A DNA stretch of 64,000 nt from Chlorocebus sabaeus (taxonomy: Eukaryota; Chordata; Mammalia; Primates; Cercopithecidae): contig NC_132918.1 in assembly GCF_047675955.1 (NCBI RefSeq), positions 86,939,139 through 87,003,138 of the forward strand. The letters are read 5' to 3'. The notes under the pieces are model-generated. The model saw only the letters and a list, made by a program, of their open reading frames with translations. It was not told the origin of the DNA and made no database searches. Of the stretch, positions 23,540 through 36,489 are shown one piece after another (the first letter of the stretch is position 1; each line of letters begins with the position of its first letter). The translations under genes were made by a program, and so were the position numbers.

Positions 23540-23965
23540 AGAAGCCTTCCTTCATTCTGTATCTCTCCATTTCTTCCTGTTTTGCAGCCTCAGCCAATTC
23601 CTTTCTCTGTCTCCAAGCTTACTGGGAACATTCCTGTTCCTGGACACAATTCCTGCCTGGAATACTCTGCTCATCTTCTGCTTCAGGGGTCAACTCTCCA
23701 AACCCTGTCTCTCTTTAAAGTATTTCCAAAACACCCAAACTAAGATGAATCTCTTTTTGTCCTTTTGCATTACTATTTCACATTTGTCAAAGTAGATTCT
23801 ATTTGTGCATCTATTTCAACAGATGGCTCTCAGTCTTATGTCACAGTAAGTGTTTGCTTCATAAATAATACATTTCTCAGGGGAGGTCACCATGTTTGAA
23901 TCTCCAGTGGTCCCTACAACCATGTATGGCACATAATGGATATACAATATACATCTGGTCCATAA
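23540..23965 (+). mobile_element. LINE L2 fragment
   Basis: TTCCTGCCTGGAATACTCTG, TCTGCTTCAGGGGTCAACTC and, later, CCATGTATGGCACATAATGG reproduce L2 3' blocks in order. Confidence 0.55.
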
Positions 23966-26411
23966 AAATTAAGCTGTTAAAAATTTTTAATAAAATTTTC
24001 AAAGCAGAAATCATGCCTCTATAATAATTTGGCTTTTTTGGACATGTAAGGCAGCATTCTATACTATATATTAAGCTTTATTCTAGGCTTTTACTAAAAA
24101 GAGAAACATACTATCAGTTAATGGGGCACAGAATATTCAAGTGCAGGCTTATCTTTCCTGACACTTCAAACTATAAATTCATTTTCCATTTTCAAAGCCA
24201 TAAACCATGTTCTCTGATATCTGGTTCAACCAGAAGGTTTTACTATGTAATTTTATACTCCCTTTGTTGATGTACCTAGATAACTTATTGCTTTATGAGC
24301 TATAGCCTATTAACAGGCATTTATATTGAGCAACTTCTTTTGAATAAAATATTCCTGGGGAAATACAGACACTGCCATGTTATTATTAAAGCACTAAGGA
24401 AATCTATCACTTTTTGGGAAAAGAAACATCTCACACTAATCACATCCTTTTTGCTTCTAGTGTCAAATGCTTTTTAACCAGTTATTAGCTGTTCTTGCTC
24501 TTTTCCTCTCTGTTTTGTTAAAAATATCTACAATCTTAGTATTCTCTTTCTTACTTTGTACTAGAATATTCAAAAGTAAACTTGATTTTTCTATCTCCAG
24601 TCCTTTTATTTAATGTAATAAGAAGCTGTCCTTACTATTTGCTCAGTGATTGATATATTTGTTGTCTAACTCAAAATTTGAGCATCAATGAGATGGTCAT
24701 CTACCAAACTAAATTCTCTTTATAATGATGAGTTGCCTTACTCTAGCCTCAATATGGTTTTAGCAGTTGGTGTATTTTACCTTCTCACAGCAATGCCTGA
24801 GATTATCTCTAAAGAACCTGAATGTGACAAAGAGAAGAAAAAAAATCATTGAGCAAAAGTCAAGAGCTTGATACATTTTTTAGGACTCACTTGTGCCAAA
24901 TTAATTTCCTTCCCTTTGATTTAATTTCCTTATTTTGAAAATTAAGTCGCACTTGATATTTAGGGTTCTTTTCTGCTTGAATACGCTGTGGCTTCTAGGA
25001 GACAGCTCTTCTTTCGTGAATTTAAACATAAATCATTTTAGATAAACCTAGTTTTCAGGCATCCACCTGATTCTCTATGCTTTCCTAATAAATTAGCAAA
25101 TAAATTTATACAACTAGGAGCCTAAATTTATTAAAATAGATGGCTATATTAATCTTACTACAGACAAAATTTATTTTTCAGATCATCTGCTCTATTTGAT
25201 CTGGCCTAAGGATTAGTCTTCTAGCAGAGAAGAAAACAGATATTTAGTAATTGAGTAGTGTGCTCGCCTCGTTTTCTAGAATCTTTCTTAAATAGGGAAT
25301 CTAAGAAACTTGCTTCATTTTTTAAAAAACCTTTGGCAATTTCAAAAACTCTCTCCATTTTACTATAGTAGAAAAATTCCACAATATCCAACTGACCTAT
25401 ATTGTCCTTGCTTTTATCTGTATTTGCACTGTTGAACAATGCTGCCTGGGTCCCCGGCCTATGGACTTTAAAGAAGTTTCATATTCATCAACAGAAAAAA
25501 ATCCAGTCTTTTTCTCCTATACATCCCCTTCTTCCCATTCTGATTCTGTCTTCTTCCACTTACCACTCACAGTTCTCACATGTGTTCTCACAAATGAAAG
25601 TCAGGTATAGTCATCACAAGATAATGGTAGTTTTAAATTCTCTTTCTATTTTTATTCTCTTGCTTTACTTATCCCATTTTTATTTCAATCTCTGCCCTCC
25701 AAGAGGTCACCACAAGAGCAAGATTTCTAGGAAAACACACCTAGATTCTCAGTGCCACAATTTTTTGGGGTCTCATAAACATAGAAAGGATACCCTTATT
25801 CAAATGAGGAGTCACTTTTATCATGTGCTAGGAAATACTCCTTATATCCAGAGACTTGTGTAATATTTTATGAAGGTAGAGTCTTCAGCTTCAAGACTAA
25901 CCTTTTTCTTTGTAGGACATTAAATCCATTCTAAATGAAGAGAAAGAGTCTATGCCCATCTTCCCATTATCTTCAACTTTCTCTTTTTCTGCTCTGCCAC
26001 AAGGTCACATGATAGAAAGATTTGGAAGCCTGCTTCTTTCAGACTTTAGTTCCCTAAATCCACACCCCTATAGTGTGTCAATTTAGTTTGGACTCAGCTA
26101 GGAACCTCTGCAAGTGGAAGTTCTTACTGTATTTTTTTCTAATAACTATTTATTAAAAAGAATTCCTTAAGTGTCCCCATGAACATCTGGTAGATTCTCT
26201 CTAAGTCCATATAAGCAGCCATATTTGATGTCTTCTAGGAATTAATAATGTCTGATAGTCAAGGTATCCAGGACTGTATTTTACAATGAGTAGAGCTGAA
26301 TTGTATTTAGCTTTTGTATTGCTAGATAAAAAAAGCACAGTAACCAACATCTAGTCAGTAACCTTACTTCAGGAGACTTTACCTCTATTCAGGCAGTTTT
26401 GAACCCAATTG
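23966..26411. other. Long AT-rich stretch, nothing recognised
   Basis: No repeat that I can name and no convincing gene. The longest open frame (153 codons, 25402-25863) is rich in S, H, L and F, has no motif, and has the composition expected of a chance frame. Confidence 0.4.
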
Positions 26412-26431
26412 AAAAAAAAAAAAAAAAAAAA
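26412..26431. repeat. Poly-A run
   Basis: Twenty A in a row, without a recognisable SINE or LINE body upstream. Confidence 0.85.
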
Positions 26432-26499
26432 GAAGCTGACAAAGATCAGAAAATTACTGACAACTTTGCTATGATGCAAAATACATTGTACATGGAGTC

Positions 26500-26665
26500 A
26501 AAAGCTTAGGGTTCAAGTTCTACAGTTAAAACTTACTGGCTATATGGACTTAACAAAATCTGGTCTGCTTTTCTGAGTTCGTATTTATTTATAGAGTGAA
26601 GATAATGATATCTAGCACTCATTTTTACACTGATTATTACACAAAACAATATGTTAGCTTTATAA
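26500..26665 (+). repeat. MIR SINE
   Basis: GTTCAAGTTCTACAGTTAAA, CTTACTGGCTATATGGACTT and GAGTGAAGATAATGATATCT match the MIR 5' part and core. Confidence 0.65.
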
Positions 26666-27547
26666 ATTGTGAACTACCATATAAAGGTATTTTGCCCCTT
26701 TTACATAATATATAGTGACTGATTTCGACTTGGCTGTTTTACACCTCCCAAAAGATCAAAACAGGAAATAGGGGAAAAAAAATAGAACCAAATAAGTATT
26801 CTTAGTGTGAAGCTAAATTATTATGAAAGAAACGCCAACTAACCCCACAACACTAGAGAAGACGATATTAAAGCCACCATGGGTACACTGTATTGTTCTG
26901 TGATGACATAATGGATATTCATACTGATAATCCTCAATATCAAGAAAACATAGGCCAATATCCTGTGCTATGGAGAACGATGGAGTTAATCCATTTTCGA
27001 ACAGTATTAAAGAAAATTATAGAGGGTAAATTTGAGTTATCTGAAGAATTCAATTATGTGAAATACCATGTTCCCAAAACTTTTGATTAAATGGGGTTTC
27101 ATTAAATCTAGTTCTTAACAGTAAGTTACCTCTTAAAACCCTCCAGGAGAAGAAAGTTTGAATCTCATTAAAACCAGAATAACTTAAAGGATATATGTGC
27201 ATTAATACTGTCCATTTGTGCTAGAGAGAAATGATAACAAGTTCTTAGTAAGTGAAACAGCAGACGATAATATAGAAGTGAGCCCATTTGGCCTATTTTT
27301 CACTTTAATTAAAGTGGGTTTCTTCATTTTTATTTCATTTTTATCTAAAATATTTAACTGAAGTATGACCTCCTTGACCAGAAAGTACCATCCTATCTTA
27401 AAGATAGTTGATTCCTTTCACCAAACAGAAATTAGCAGATCAGCACACAGTCCTTTCATTTTACTATCAATAACACTTGCCAGAGCTGAAATAACCTTCC
27501 TTCGTGATTGATAGTCGGTTTTTTTTTGTGTTTTTATAACAAATGGC
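26666..27547. other. No recognised feature
   Basis: Contains a perfect start context GCCACCATGG at 26875 whose frame closes after 10 codons, and a 65-codon frame at 26893-27090 without motifs. Not called. Confidence 0.4.
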
Positions 27548-27700
27548 TAAAATCCACCGAATGTGGTGGCACAAGACTATAGTCCCTTGGGAAGCTCAGG
27601 CTGAAAGATCTCGAGCCCAGGAGTTCAAGACTATCGTGTGCTATGATCACACCTGTGAATATCTGCTACACTCCAGTCTGGACACCATAGTAAGACCTTT
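27548..27700 (+). repeat. Alu monomer (FLAM-like)
   Basis: GTGGTGGCACAAGACTATAG, CTCGAGCCCAGGAGTTCAAG, GCTATGATCACACCTGTGAA and CTACACTCCAGTCTGG form a single diverged arm with the 7SL-like CCTGTGAATA box. Confidence 0.75.
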
Positions 27701-27808
27701 TTTAAAAGGCTAAAATCACTTGTAAAAAGAGGTCTAGCCATTACATATGTTTGTCAAGGTTTTTTCAAGGCAAGAAGGTTAAAAACATTGCTATAAAATA
27801 CTTCAATA

Positions 27809-28090
27809 GGCCAGGTGCGGTGGCTCACGCCTGTAATCCCAGCACTTTGGGAGGCCGAGGTGGGCGGATCACGAGGTCAGGAGATCAAGACCATCCTGGC
27901 TAACACGGTGAAACCCCGTCTCTACTAAAAATACAATAATTAGCCAGGCGTGGTGGTGGCGCCTGTAGTCCCAGCTACTCGGGAGGCTGAGGCAGGAGAA
28001 TGGCGTGAACCCGGGAGGCGGAGCTTGCAGTGAGCCCAGACTGCACCACTGCACTCCAGCCTGGGCAACAGAGGGGGGGGAAAAAAAAAA
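27809..28090 (+). repeat. AluY
   Basis: Full-length with the AluY signature GGATCACGAGGTCAGGAGAT. Flanked by near-identical AATACTTCAATA and AGTATTTCAATA target duplications. Confidence 0.96.
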
Positions 28091-28139
28091 GTATTTCAAT
28101 AAACAGTAGTACGTAGTATGAAAATCTTAGAGACTTTGA

Positions 28140-28700
28140 AGTTTTGAATAAATTTATGAAAGGAGTAATGGAAAAAATATATTTGAAAAATATGACCTAG
28201 TGACAGGTCATGGGGAAACTCGAATCTCAGGCTAAAAGTACTTGGAATATATTGTCTAAATAAAATGGAAACCATTGGAAGATTACAAACAAAACCAAAA
28301 CATGATCTTGTTAGTACTGTTGAAAAGTTAACCAGGCAGCATACAATTGATTTGATTAAGGAAATGTGGGAGAAATAAGAATCTGAATAGAGCTCTTGCA
28401 ATTGCTCAAGGAAACAATAATAGTGCCTCCTTTAAAGTAATAGTTGAAGAAATGAAGAACAAGTGATGAATCTCCCCTTCTCCCACTACTAGTGCCAAAT
28501 CAACAAGATTTTGCAATTGATTAGATATCAGACTCTAGAGAGGTGATGAAAAAGATGATGCCAATACCTGAAGATGGGTGACTGAAAATGGTAACTCTAC
28601 ATGCAGTTTATATCTATTCCGTTAAAATTATTATGATTAATATAGAAGGTGTGACCTCAATGGAACTACAAAGTAAGTGGAATTTCTGAGATATGACCAT
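28140..28700 (-). mobile_element. Probable LINE L2, antisense
   Basis: AATGGAAACCATTGGAAGAT, CATGATCTTGTTAG and a few further words fit the reversed L2 body, but divergence is high. Confidence 0.4.
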
Positions 28701-29814
28701 ATTGATTATTTCCAAGGCATTTATATGCATTCATTTAGTATAAATTTGTTTGAGTCCACCAATTTCCAGCAGCTATTAGCCTAGAGTGTAAAATGACATT
28801 TGAAGTATATGTATCAACTGTACCTAGGAAGCCCTGTGAGATTTTAGCCAACAAAAATAGTTCCATTTGATATTTCATTTTGAGAAATATGTATACTCAC
28901 TGTTATTATTTATATATCACTTATAAATTTTAATAGGAAATATGAAAGATTTTATAGCATCACTCAAAATACCTTCTGTAAGTTATTTGAAATATCGTAT
29001 TTCTAAGCTACTGTTTTCTATAAGGGCTTGTTTAACACTGCAATCAGGAGACGCTGTTTTCTTCTTTGGTATGGTGATCTTTTGTGATGCCTTCTCTTGT
29101 TTTCATCTTTTTTTCTCTCTTTTTCTTTCTATTTTTTATTTTTATTTTTTAGTAGATTAAAAAATCAGGCTTCAGAGCAAAGGAAAAAATGGTGCTTTTT
29201 GGGATGCATATAAGCTGTCAATTTTCATAAAAGCAGTTTTTTTGAGGAGTTTCTTCTATACCTCTGTCAGGTCAGGATAAAAAGTCTCAGACTTGTGGAA
29301 GCTTTTGGAACTATTAGGTGACTTATGAAAAAATAATTAGAATTATACAAAATGAATAGTCTGAATTTTGAAGAATCAAATTATAGAAAGGTCTAGAAAA
29401 AAATACACTGGATATGTTTCTTTTATTATTTAGAGGTTGTTGCTAATTGGGAGCACACATAAATATCAATGGAATCAAAGGGTATTGTTGTGAAATCTGC
29501 TGCAATACCAACTAGTGTGTGATTTTGGGAAAGTCACTTCCTCAGTTCTTGGGGAAGTTACTTTTCCAGTTCCCCAAAATGTAACCTTAAAACTATTAAT
29601 ATGAAAATAAAAATTAAATCGAGGTATCTAGATGTATAAAACTTTAAAAGTATTTAAACCAAAAGCATTAGGTTAGTTCCTCTAAAGAATACGAAAATTA
29701 GCAATATAGAAGAAAAAATTACATATGCACACACACACAATATATATTCCACGTATTTGCACATATATACAAATATTATTAAAAGTAAAAAAATAATATT
29801 TTATTTCCTTAAAA
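28701..29814. other. AT-rich stretch, nothing recognised
   Basis: Contains a T-rich block near 29100-29155 and a short CA/TA repeat near 29725. No gene called. Confidence 0.4.
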
Positions 29815-30383
29815 GCCATCAATAAAAGAATGAAAAAGTAAGTCACAGACTGGAAAAGACATTATAATATGAATATCTGAAAAGTACTTATTCTAATTCC
29901 ATATAAAGAGCTTCTTCAAAACATTAAGTATTAAAATACCTAATTTTCAAAAATAGGTGAAGGTCCTAAGTAAACATTTCAGAAAATAAGATATTGTAGT
30001 AACAAGTAAATACATGAAAAAGTACTTATTATTCACTAGGGAAATGCAAATTTAAATCATAATGAGATACCAACATATGTTTATTAGAATGACTAAAACT
30101 TTTTTCTTAAATAAACTAACGATACTAAGTGTTGGTTAGTGTATAGAGCAATTGGAACTCTCAAACATTGCTGGTGAGAGGATATATTGATAAAAACATA
30201 TTAGAAAATTGTTGGTAATATCTATTAAAGCTGATATTATGCCACTCTCATGACCTAACATTTCTACTTAGAGATGCAATTCCATGAGAACAGAATCACC
30301 AAAGACAAAAAAAAAAAAAAAAAAAAAAAAGGAGATTACCGGAAGTTCTATTTATTATTGCCCCAAAGTGGAAACACTCCAAA
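29815..30383 (+). mobile_element. L1M ORF2 3' part, left of LTR
   Basis: GGGAAATGCAAATTTAAATC, AATGAGATACCAACATATG, ATTGGAACTCTCAAACATTG and CTGGTGAGAGG are the conserved 3' end of L1 ORF2 in order. It is interrupted by the LTR at 30384 and continues at 32057. A run of A at about 30308-30331 has expanded within it. Confidence 0.85.
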
Positions 30384-32052
30384 TGTTACAGGATCTTTGA
30401 AGTGTTGCTTTTCTGGCCAGAAACCTGTGTGGCCAGTGGCACCCCTGCTTGACTTTTGCTTGGGCCTGCCCAGCTCATTCCACCCATTTGGCCTGGCAGG
30501 CTGCACTTGGCTCATGCTATGGGTCTGGATCCCATGCCTGCCAAGGATGAGCCAGGAGTGGAGGGGTAAGGGGTGTGTGAGCGAGTGAGCATGGGACCCA
30601 GTCACTGCACATATTCAGGCATGCTAGCTGCTGCAGTTGGATGGGCAACTCCAGGTAGCAATTCTCTGCAAGGCTGTGGCTGGACCAGGCACACTGCAAG
30701 CAGCTTCCCCAGCTGGCACCAGGAAATGCAGTGGTGTCCCGAAGTTCAGAGGTGCCAGGAACCACAGGGCCTCAAAGAGAGTCACAGCCCTGGCTTGAAG
30801 GGCTAAACCTCTTCTCTCCCTCTCTTTGCCCACCATGTGGTGAGCAAAGGTCATGTTTCAGATCGGTTTGTATTACAGGTCTTCTAGACTTTAGACTTGC
30901 CATTGGGCAGTCCAAGTTCTTGCCCTGTGACCAGGAAGAATGAGGCACACAGACAAGTGGAGGGTGAGCAAGACGAAGAGGAGCTTTATTGAGCAGTAGA
31001 ACAGCTCAGAGACGCACTATAGGTATCTCCTTTCTGCAGCCATGGTGTCACAATGAGTGTTCAACCCTCAGCAGAGAGGAAGAGGCCATGTGGTGGGTTG
31101 TTCCTCTCTGCAGGCAGGTCATCCCTGGAGTGGGAAGCTCCTCTCTGCTGCTGGTCCCCCTGATGTTCTCCAGCTATCAACAGAGAGGGTAGCTCCTCTG
31201 TGCAGCTGGTCACCCATTCTCTGCTGAGCTCTGGCTGAGCCCAGGGTTTCTATGGGCTTTAGGGGGCAGAAAGTACACACTGATTAGTCCATGACTGGCC
31301 ATAGGTGAGCTGGGAAAAGGAAACACAAGTTTCCACTCCAGTGGTGGGACTGGCAGCCGGCCCCCAGCCTTTAGGTCCTCCCTGGACTGAAGCTGAGGCC
31401 TCACCAGAAACCCACCCCCTTCCACCCAGGAACCTGTCTGCCTCCTGCTGTCATTTATGGTGCCTGGGCTGGGCCCTGACTTTGCTCCATCAGAGAGGGA
31501 ACTCACAGCAGGGAGAAGCCAGGCATCAGGAGCAGGCACTTCTGAGCCTGCAAGGGCAGGGGGGTCTTCCTGGACCACCAAGAGTTCAAGGACGCCCGAG
31601 TCTGCAGCCATGGTTTTGGCAGTTGCAGCTGCTGAGGAAAGAGAGGGGCCACTTGAGGAGCACGAGGCCTAGGTCTGAAGTGGGAGGCCTGGGTCTGCTG
31701 CCATGGTTTGGGCACCTGCTGCTGCACCCAGGGAGGCAAGGCTCCTGCCTGGTCCTGGCCCCTCGAGGGCATAGGGAGGCTCAGATCTGCAGCCACAACT
31801 TGGGCAGCTGCCACTCCACTGAGGAGGGTGGGACTACTGTCTGCTGCACAGAGTTGGAAGCCCAAGTCTGCAGCCATGGTTTGGGCAGCTGCAGCAGCAC
31901 CTGGGGATCTCCGACTCCATCTTGGAAGGGGCAGGGTTCCCACTTGTCCCAGGCTTCCGCCAGCTTCTTGGAGTGTGCAGCTCAGGCTGCACGCCCCTGC
32001 TGCAGCTGGCATGGTGGCAGCTGCAGGCCATCTGGAGAGGCTGCTGCCATCA
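30384..32052 (-). mobile_element. Solo LTR, MER52/HERV9-like, 1669 bp
   Basis: Bounded by TG and CA, with a 4-bp duplication CAAA on each side (30380-30383 and 32053-32056), typical of class I ERVs. Read on the minus strand, an AATAAA lies opposite TTTATT at 30984-30989. It is followed by CTCCTCTTCGTCTTGCTCAC and CCTCCACTTGTCTGTG, a U5 region I know from HERV9-related LTRs. The upstream half carries degenerate tandem units (31600-31900). The overlapping open frames of 119-277 codons on both strands at 31210-32138 are GC-rich LTR sequence, not genes. Confidence 0.8.
31600..31900. repeat. Degenerate tandem units in LTR
   Basis: Four copies of TCTGCAGCCATGGTTTGGGC-like units begin near 31600, 31693, 31784 and 31868, spaced 84-93 bases apart: a VNTR-like array inside the LTR. 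Confidence 0.75.
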
Positions 32053-32056
32053 CAAA

Positions 32057-32422
32057 CATCCATCTAATAAAACCAGAGTATACATCATGCATTGAAATAT
32101 TATGCAATAATCAAAAGAACGCAGTTCATTATTCTTAGCAAACTAACACAGGAACAGAAAACCAAATACCACGTGTTCTCACTTATAAGGGGGAGCTAAA
32201 TAATGAGAACACATGGACACATAGAGGGGAACAACACACACTGGGGCCTATTGGAGAGTGGAAGGTGGAAGGAGGACGAGGATCAGGAAAAATAACTAAT
32301 GGATATTAGACTTAATACCTAGATGATGAAATAATCTGTACAACAAAGTCCCATGACACAAGTTTACCTATGTAACAAAGTTCCACACGTACCTGTGAAC
32401 TTAAAATAAAAGTTAAAAAAAA
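32057..32422 (+). mobile_element. L1M/L1P 3' end, right of LTR
   Basis: GTTCTCACTTATAAGGGGGA, GCTAAATAATGAGAACACAT, GGGGCCTATTGGAG and the AAAATAAAAGTT end are the L1 3'UTR. Continues 29815-30383. Confidence 0.88.
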
Positions 32423-33716
32423 AGATGGATACAGAACATCAGTGAAAATAATGGAGTAAGAACCTCCAAAACTGTCTCATCCATAAAACTATGAAGACAC
32501 TAGCAAAAATTGTTGGAATCAACTTTTTCAGAGTTCTAAAAATTAAAAGTTTTTAGTAATCTGGGAAGCATTTTTTTAAGAAAAATGGCTGAATGTTGGT
32601 AGTATCAATGAGATTTGTGACATAATCACACTGAAAACCAACAGCTAGATGCCACTGGATGGAAAAGAATATAATTGGAGTTCCTTGAAAGCCTTATTCC
32701 TAGAGAAGGAACATTTTGTGTCCTGTCTGGTAGTCTCCTGAAAGACCCCACTTGCAAGGTGGCTTTTATTTGAACTGACTCAGAATTCTCCCAGTGGCAG
32801 TAGCTTTTTCTCCAAGTCTATTCATTGAATAAAATCAGAAGCAACTGTTTAGCATCATGGCTTCATGAGGCAGTGATACTATTTAGAGAAAACAACAGGC
32901 TAAACAAAAAGCTTAAAAGGAAAAAGTAATGAGGTGACCATGCTGGGATAGGGGCGAGGGTACTGAAAAGCTCTGATATGTTCTTAGGAATCTCAAAGGA
33001 TATACTCTTGCCTGGGTCTGTGCACATGCTCAAGAGAGACCCCAAAAGGCCCTAGGCTGTCATCACTGGCTAATCATGAGGTCTTATGCAAGCAGGAAGT
33101 GAACGTGAAGCTGGATTTGTAAGCTCCCTAACTGAGTATTGAAAGTATACTCCAATATGCACATAGAGATGTTCAGAAAATACTAGGTCTTAATGGTTTG
33201 AGGGTTTAAGTAAATCTCTGTCTAATCATAAGTGATTTAATCTCCAACTAAGTAAGCAGAAACTTCAGTGGCCACATTTAACAAAAAAAATACAGAGTTA
33301 CTTCAGAAAATTTACTGAACAAACACCAGCAGCAAACAGCAACCACAAACTGTGAAAGGATGAGGGGAGAAAGATCTCATATCCAGAATTGCTATTATTT
33401 TATTTAACATGTTCAGTGTTCAGTAAAAATTTATGATGCATGCAAAAAAGTACAGAAAATGCATAGAGTGAAGAAAGAAACCATTCAATAGAAGTTTTCC
33501 CTGCAAAAGTCCAGACGTTGGATTTATAAGAGAAATACTACTAGCTATTTGAAATATATTCCAACAGCTGAAGAGGATTATGTTGGAAAATTAAAGGAAA
33601 TTATGAGAAAAGTGTCTCACCAAATTGAGAGTATCAATAAAGACAGAAGTCAATTAAAAGATCTAAATAGAAATTCTAAAGGTGAAAAGAACAACATCTG
33701 ACATAAAAAATTCACA
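32423..33716 (+). mobile_element. L1M 5'UTR and ORF1, left part
   Basis: Begins directly at the A-rich 3' end of the preceding L1. It resembles an old L1M 5'UTR running into ORF1 coiled-coil sequence (GAGAGTATCAATAAAGACAG). Split by an Alu at 33717. Confidence 0.6.
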
Positions 33717-34028
33717 CCATGCATGGTGGCTCAGGGCTCACACCTGTAATCCTAGCACTTTGGGAGGCTGAGGTGGATGGATCACTTGAGGTGAGGAGTT
33801 CGAGACCAGCCTGGCCAACATGGTGAAACTCTGTCTCTACCAAAAATACAAAAATTAGCCAGGCCTGGTGGCAGGTACCCATAATCCCAGCTGCTTGGGT
33901 GGCTGAAGCAGGAGAATCACTTGAACCTAGGAGGCAGAAGTTGCAATTAGCCAAAATTTGTGCTATTGCACTCCAGCCTGGGTGACAGAGTGAGACTCAC
34001 CTCAAAAAAAAAAAGAAAGAAAAGAGAA
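33717..34028 (+). repeat. Alu inserted in L1M
   Basis: Full-length, older Alu with a mutated A-tail (AAAAGAAAGAAAAG). Interrupts L1M ORF1. Confidence 0.94.
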
Positions 34029-34829
34029 GAAAAATGCACTAGAGGCACTCAACCGTAGATTTGAGTAGGTGAAATAAAGAAGTAAAAAAGAAATGGAATT
34101 TTTAAAAAACTTTAAAATACATCAATTGAAATTATTACAGCCTGACTAAAAGGAAAAAAAAAAGATTAAATAAAAATAACAGAGCCTCAGAGATGGGTGG
34201 CATAACATCAACCACACTAAAATATACATGATAATACCCCCTGAATGAGAGGAAACAGAGAAATGGGATAGAAAGATTTTAGGAAATAATAGCCAAAAAC
34301 CTGCAAAATCTGATGAAAAATGTTAAGCTGCACATCTAAGAAGCTCAACAAACCTTAATTAGGATAAATTCAAAGATATGAGGGAACTCACCATTTAAAA
34401 AATCAGAAGAAAAAGACAAATAAAGAATCTTTAATGCAGCACAAAAAAGGTGGATATCATATGTGAGGGACCCTCAATAAGATTAACAGCTGATTTCTAA
34501 TCGGAAACAAGGTATGACAGAAGACAATGGGATGACATTTAATGTCCTGGGGAGAGAGGGACAGAGAGTGCAAACAAAGAATTCTACATGAAGCAAAACT
34601 TTCCTCTAAATACGGAGGAAAAATCAAGACGTACCCAGATAACCAAAGGCTAAGAAAGTTTGTCTCTAGCATACTTCCCTGAAAAGAAATATTAAAGGAA
34701 GCTTTGCTGGCCAAAATGAAAATACACTTGACAATAACCAGATTCCACTGGAAGAAATAAACAGCACTGATGAAGGTCATTACATAGGTGAATTTTATTA
34801 CCTATAAATTTTATCTCAATGAAAATATT
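34029..34829 (+). mobile_element. L1M ORF1 3' part
   Basis: AAGAATTCTACATGAAGCAA, GAGGAAAAATCAAGACGTAC and AAATATTAAAGGAAGCTTTG correspond to the ORF1 C-terminal half. Stops break all frames. Confidence 0.75.
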
Positions 34830-36460
34830 AGCAAAGTCTCAGGGACCTGTGAAATATCAACAAAAAGTCTGATACTTGTATCATTGAAATATCAGAAATT
34901 AAAAATAAACAGCATGGGGTGAAAATATTTTTTAATAAATAATGGCTAAACACTTGCAAAGTTTAGTGAATGATATATACCTACAGATTTAAGAAACTGA
35001 GCAAATCCCAAACATGATAGAATGAAAGAAATCGCTGCATAGGCATATTATAATTAAACTGCTGAAAATTAAGAAAAAGTAAAATTCTATGAATATCCAT
35101 AATAATGTGATAAATTATTTCTAAGGAAACAACAATGAGAATGGTTACAGATCCCATAAGAAACTCTGGAGGCCAGAAAAAAATAATATATTTTTCAATG
35201 CTAAAAAAAAAGAGTCAACGTCAAGTGAGCTCCAATATCCACTGAAAACAGTCTTCATAAATAAATATAAAATGTTTTTTTCTCAGATAAAGAAAACTAA
35301 GAAAATGTGTTGCCTGAAGACTTACTTGAAAAGCATTGCTAGGGAAAGTTCTTCACAGAAAATATAAATAATACTAGAAAAAAAAACTGACATATTAAGA
35401 ATGAAGGAAGAATAGAATTGATTAATATCTTAGAGATGCATACTTTCATTAGATATTATATTTTATGTGTAATAGAATGTTTTTCTCATCATAAGTTTTT
35501 GAAAATATGACTGAGGGTTGAAAGCAAAAGTATAATATTGTCTCATGGGGTTTTCAGTTTATATATATATATTATGTGGGAAACTATAGCATAAAGGAGG
35601 GAAAAATGAGAGACCTATAGGGTGGTAAAGTTTCTACTTCCAACCAAATGAAGTGGTAAAAGAATTATTCTAAATATGCTGTGGAAAGTTAAGTATATAT
35701 TTTGTAATCCCAGGATAAACCATAAAAATGTTTACACAGAGACACAGTCAAAATCACAGTAGACAAATTAAAATACAGTATGAAAATATATCCAGGTAAC
35801 ACATGGGGGTGCAGGAAAGGAGTAACAGAAATTAGAAAGAACAGACCAAAATAAATAATAAGTTGGTAGACTAACTTCCAGGCATACCTGTATTTACACT
35901 AAATATTATTGGTCTAAACATTCCAACTAAAAGAAATAAATTATCAGAAATGATATTGAAATATATTCCTACTATAAACTGTCTCTAGTAAACTGACTTC
36001 AAATATATTGATGTATGTTAAAAGGAGAAAAATAGATACCATGCAAACATGAAATCAAAGAAAAGCTGGATGGCTATATTAATATCAGCCAAAGTGGACA
36101 TCATAGCAATGAAAACTAACAAGGATAGAGTGAAATATTACATGTTGATATGAGAGTTAATTCACCAAAAAGGCATAACTACTACATAAAGGTATATATT
36201 CATAACAACAACAACAAAAAACCCTTCAAAATAAAAGAAGCAGAAACTGATAGTGCTGAAAGAGTAAATACACAAGTCTACAATCATAATTGGAGATGTC
36301 AGCACTCTCTCAGTAATGGTGAGGAGTTAAGCAAAAATCCAAAATATAGAATAAATGATCACCATAACTAACAGGATCTAATTAATGTTATAGGACATCA
36401 GTCAACAACAGCAGAAAACACAGTGGTATCAAATTCACATGCCCAGAGCCAGTTAGCATA
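34830..36460 (+). mobile_element. Second L1M: ORF1 end to ORF2 start
   Basis: The ORF1 RNA-binding region appears again (CTACAGATTTAAGAAACTGA, CATATTATAATTAAACTGCT, AAACTCTGGAGGCCAG). It is followed by the ORF1-ORF2 spacer and the endonuclease start (GATGGCTATATTAATATCAG, ATTGGAGATGTCAGCACTCT). Because the ORF1 C-terminal region occurs both here and in the preceding block, these are two L1 copies placed head to tail. Confidence 0.8.
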
Positions 36461-36489
36461 TACCTAATTATTAAAGCTGTGAATGATCA

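Noticed and set aside
25402..25863. 153-codon open frame, longest in the repeat-poor 24-26 kb region
   Set aside because: No signal, domain, start context or splice pattern; composition of a chance frame in T-rich DNA.
26875..27090. Perfect start context GCCACCATGG and a nearby 65-codon frame
   Set aside because: The ATG in that context gives only 10 codons; the longer frame starts later and has no motif.
31210..32138. Long overlapping open frames (up to 277 codons) on both strands
   Set aside because: They lie wholly within a bounded solo LTR with tandem units. GC-rich sequence lacks stops, and the proline/alanine/serine-rich translations have no domain.
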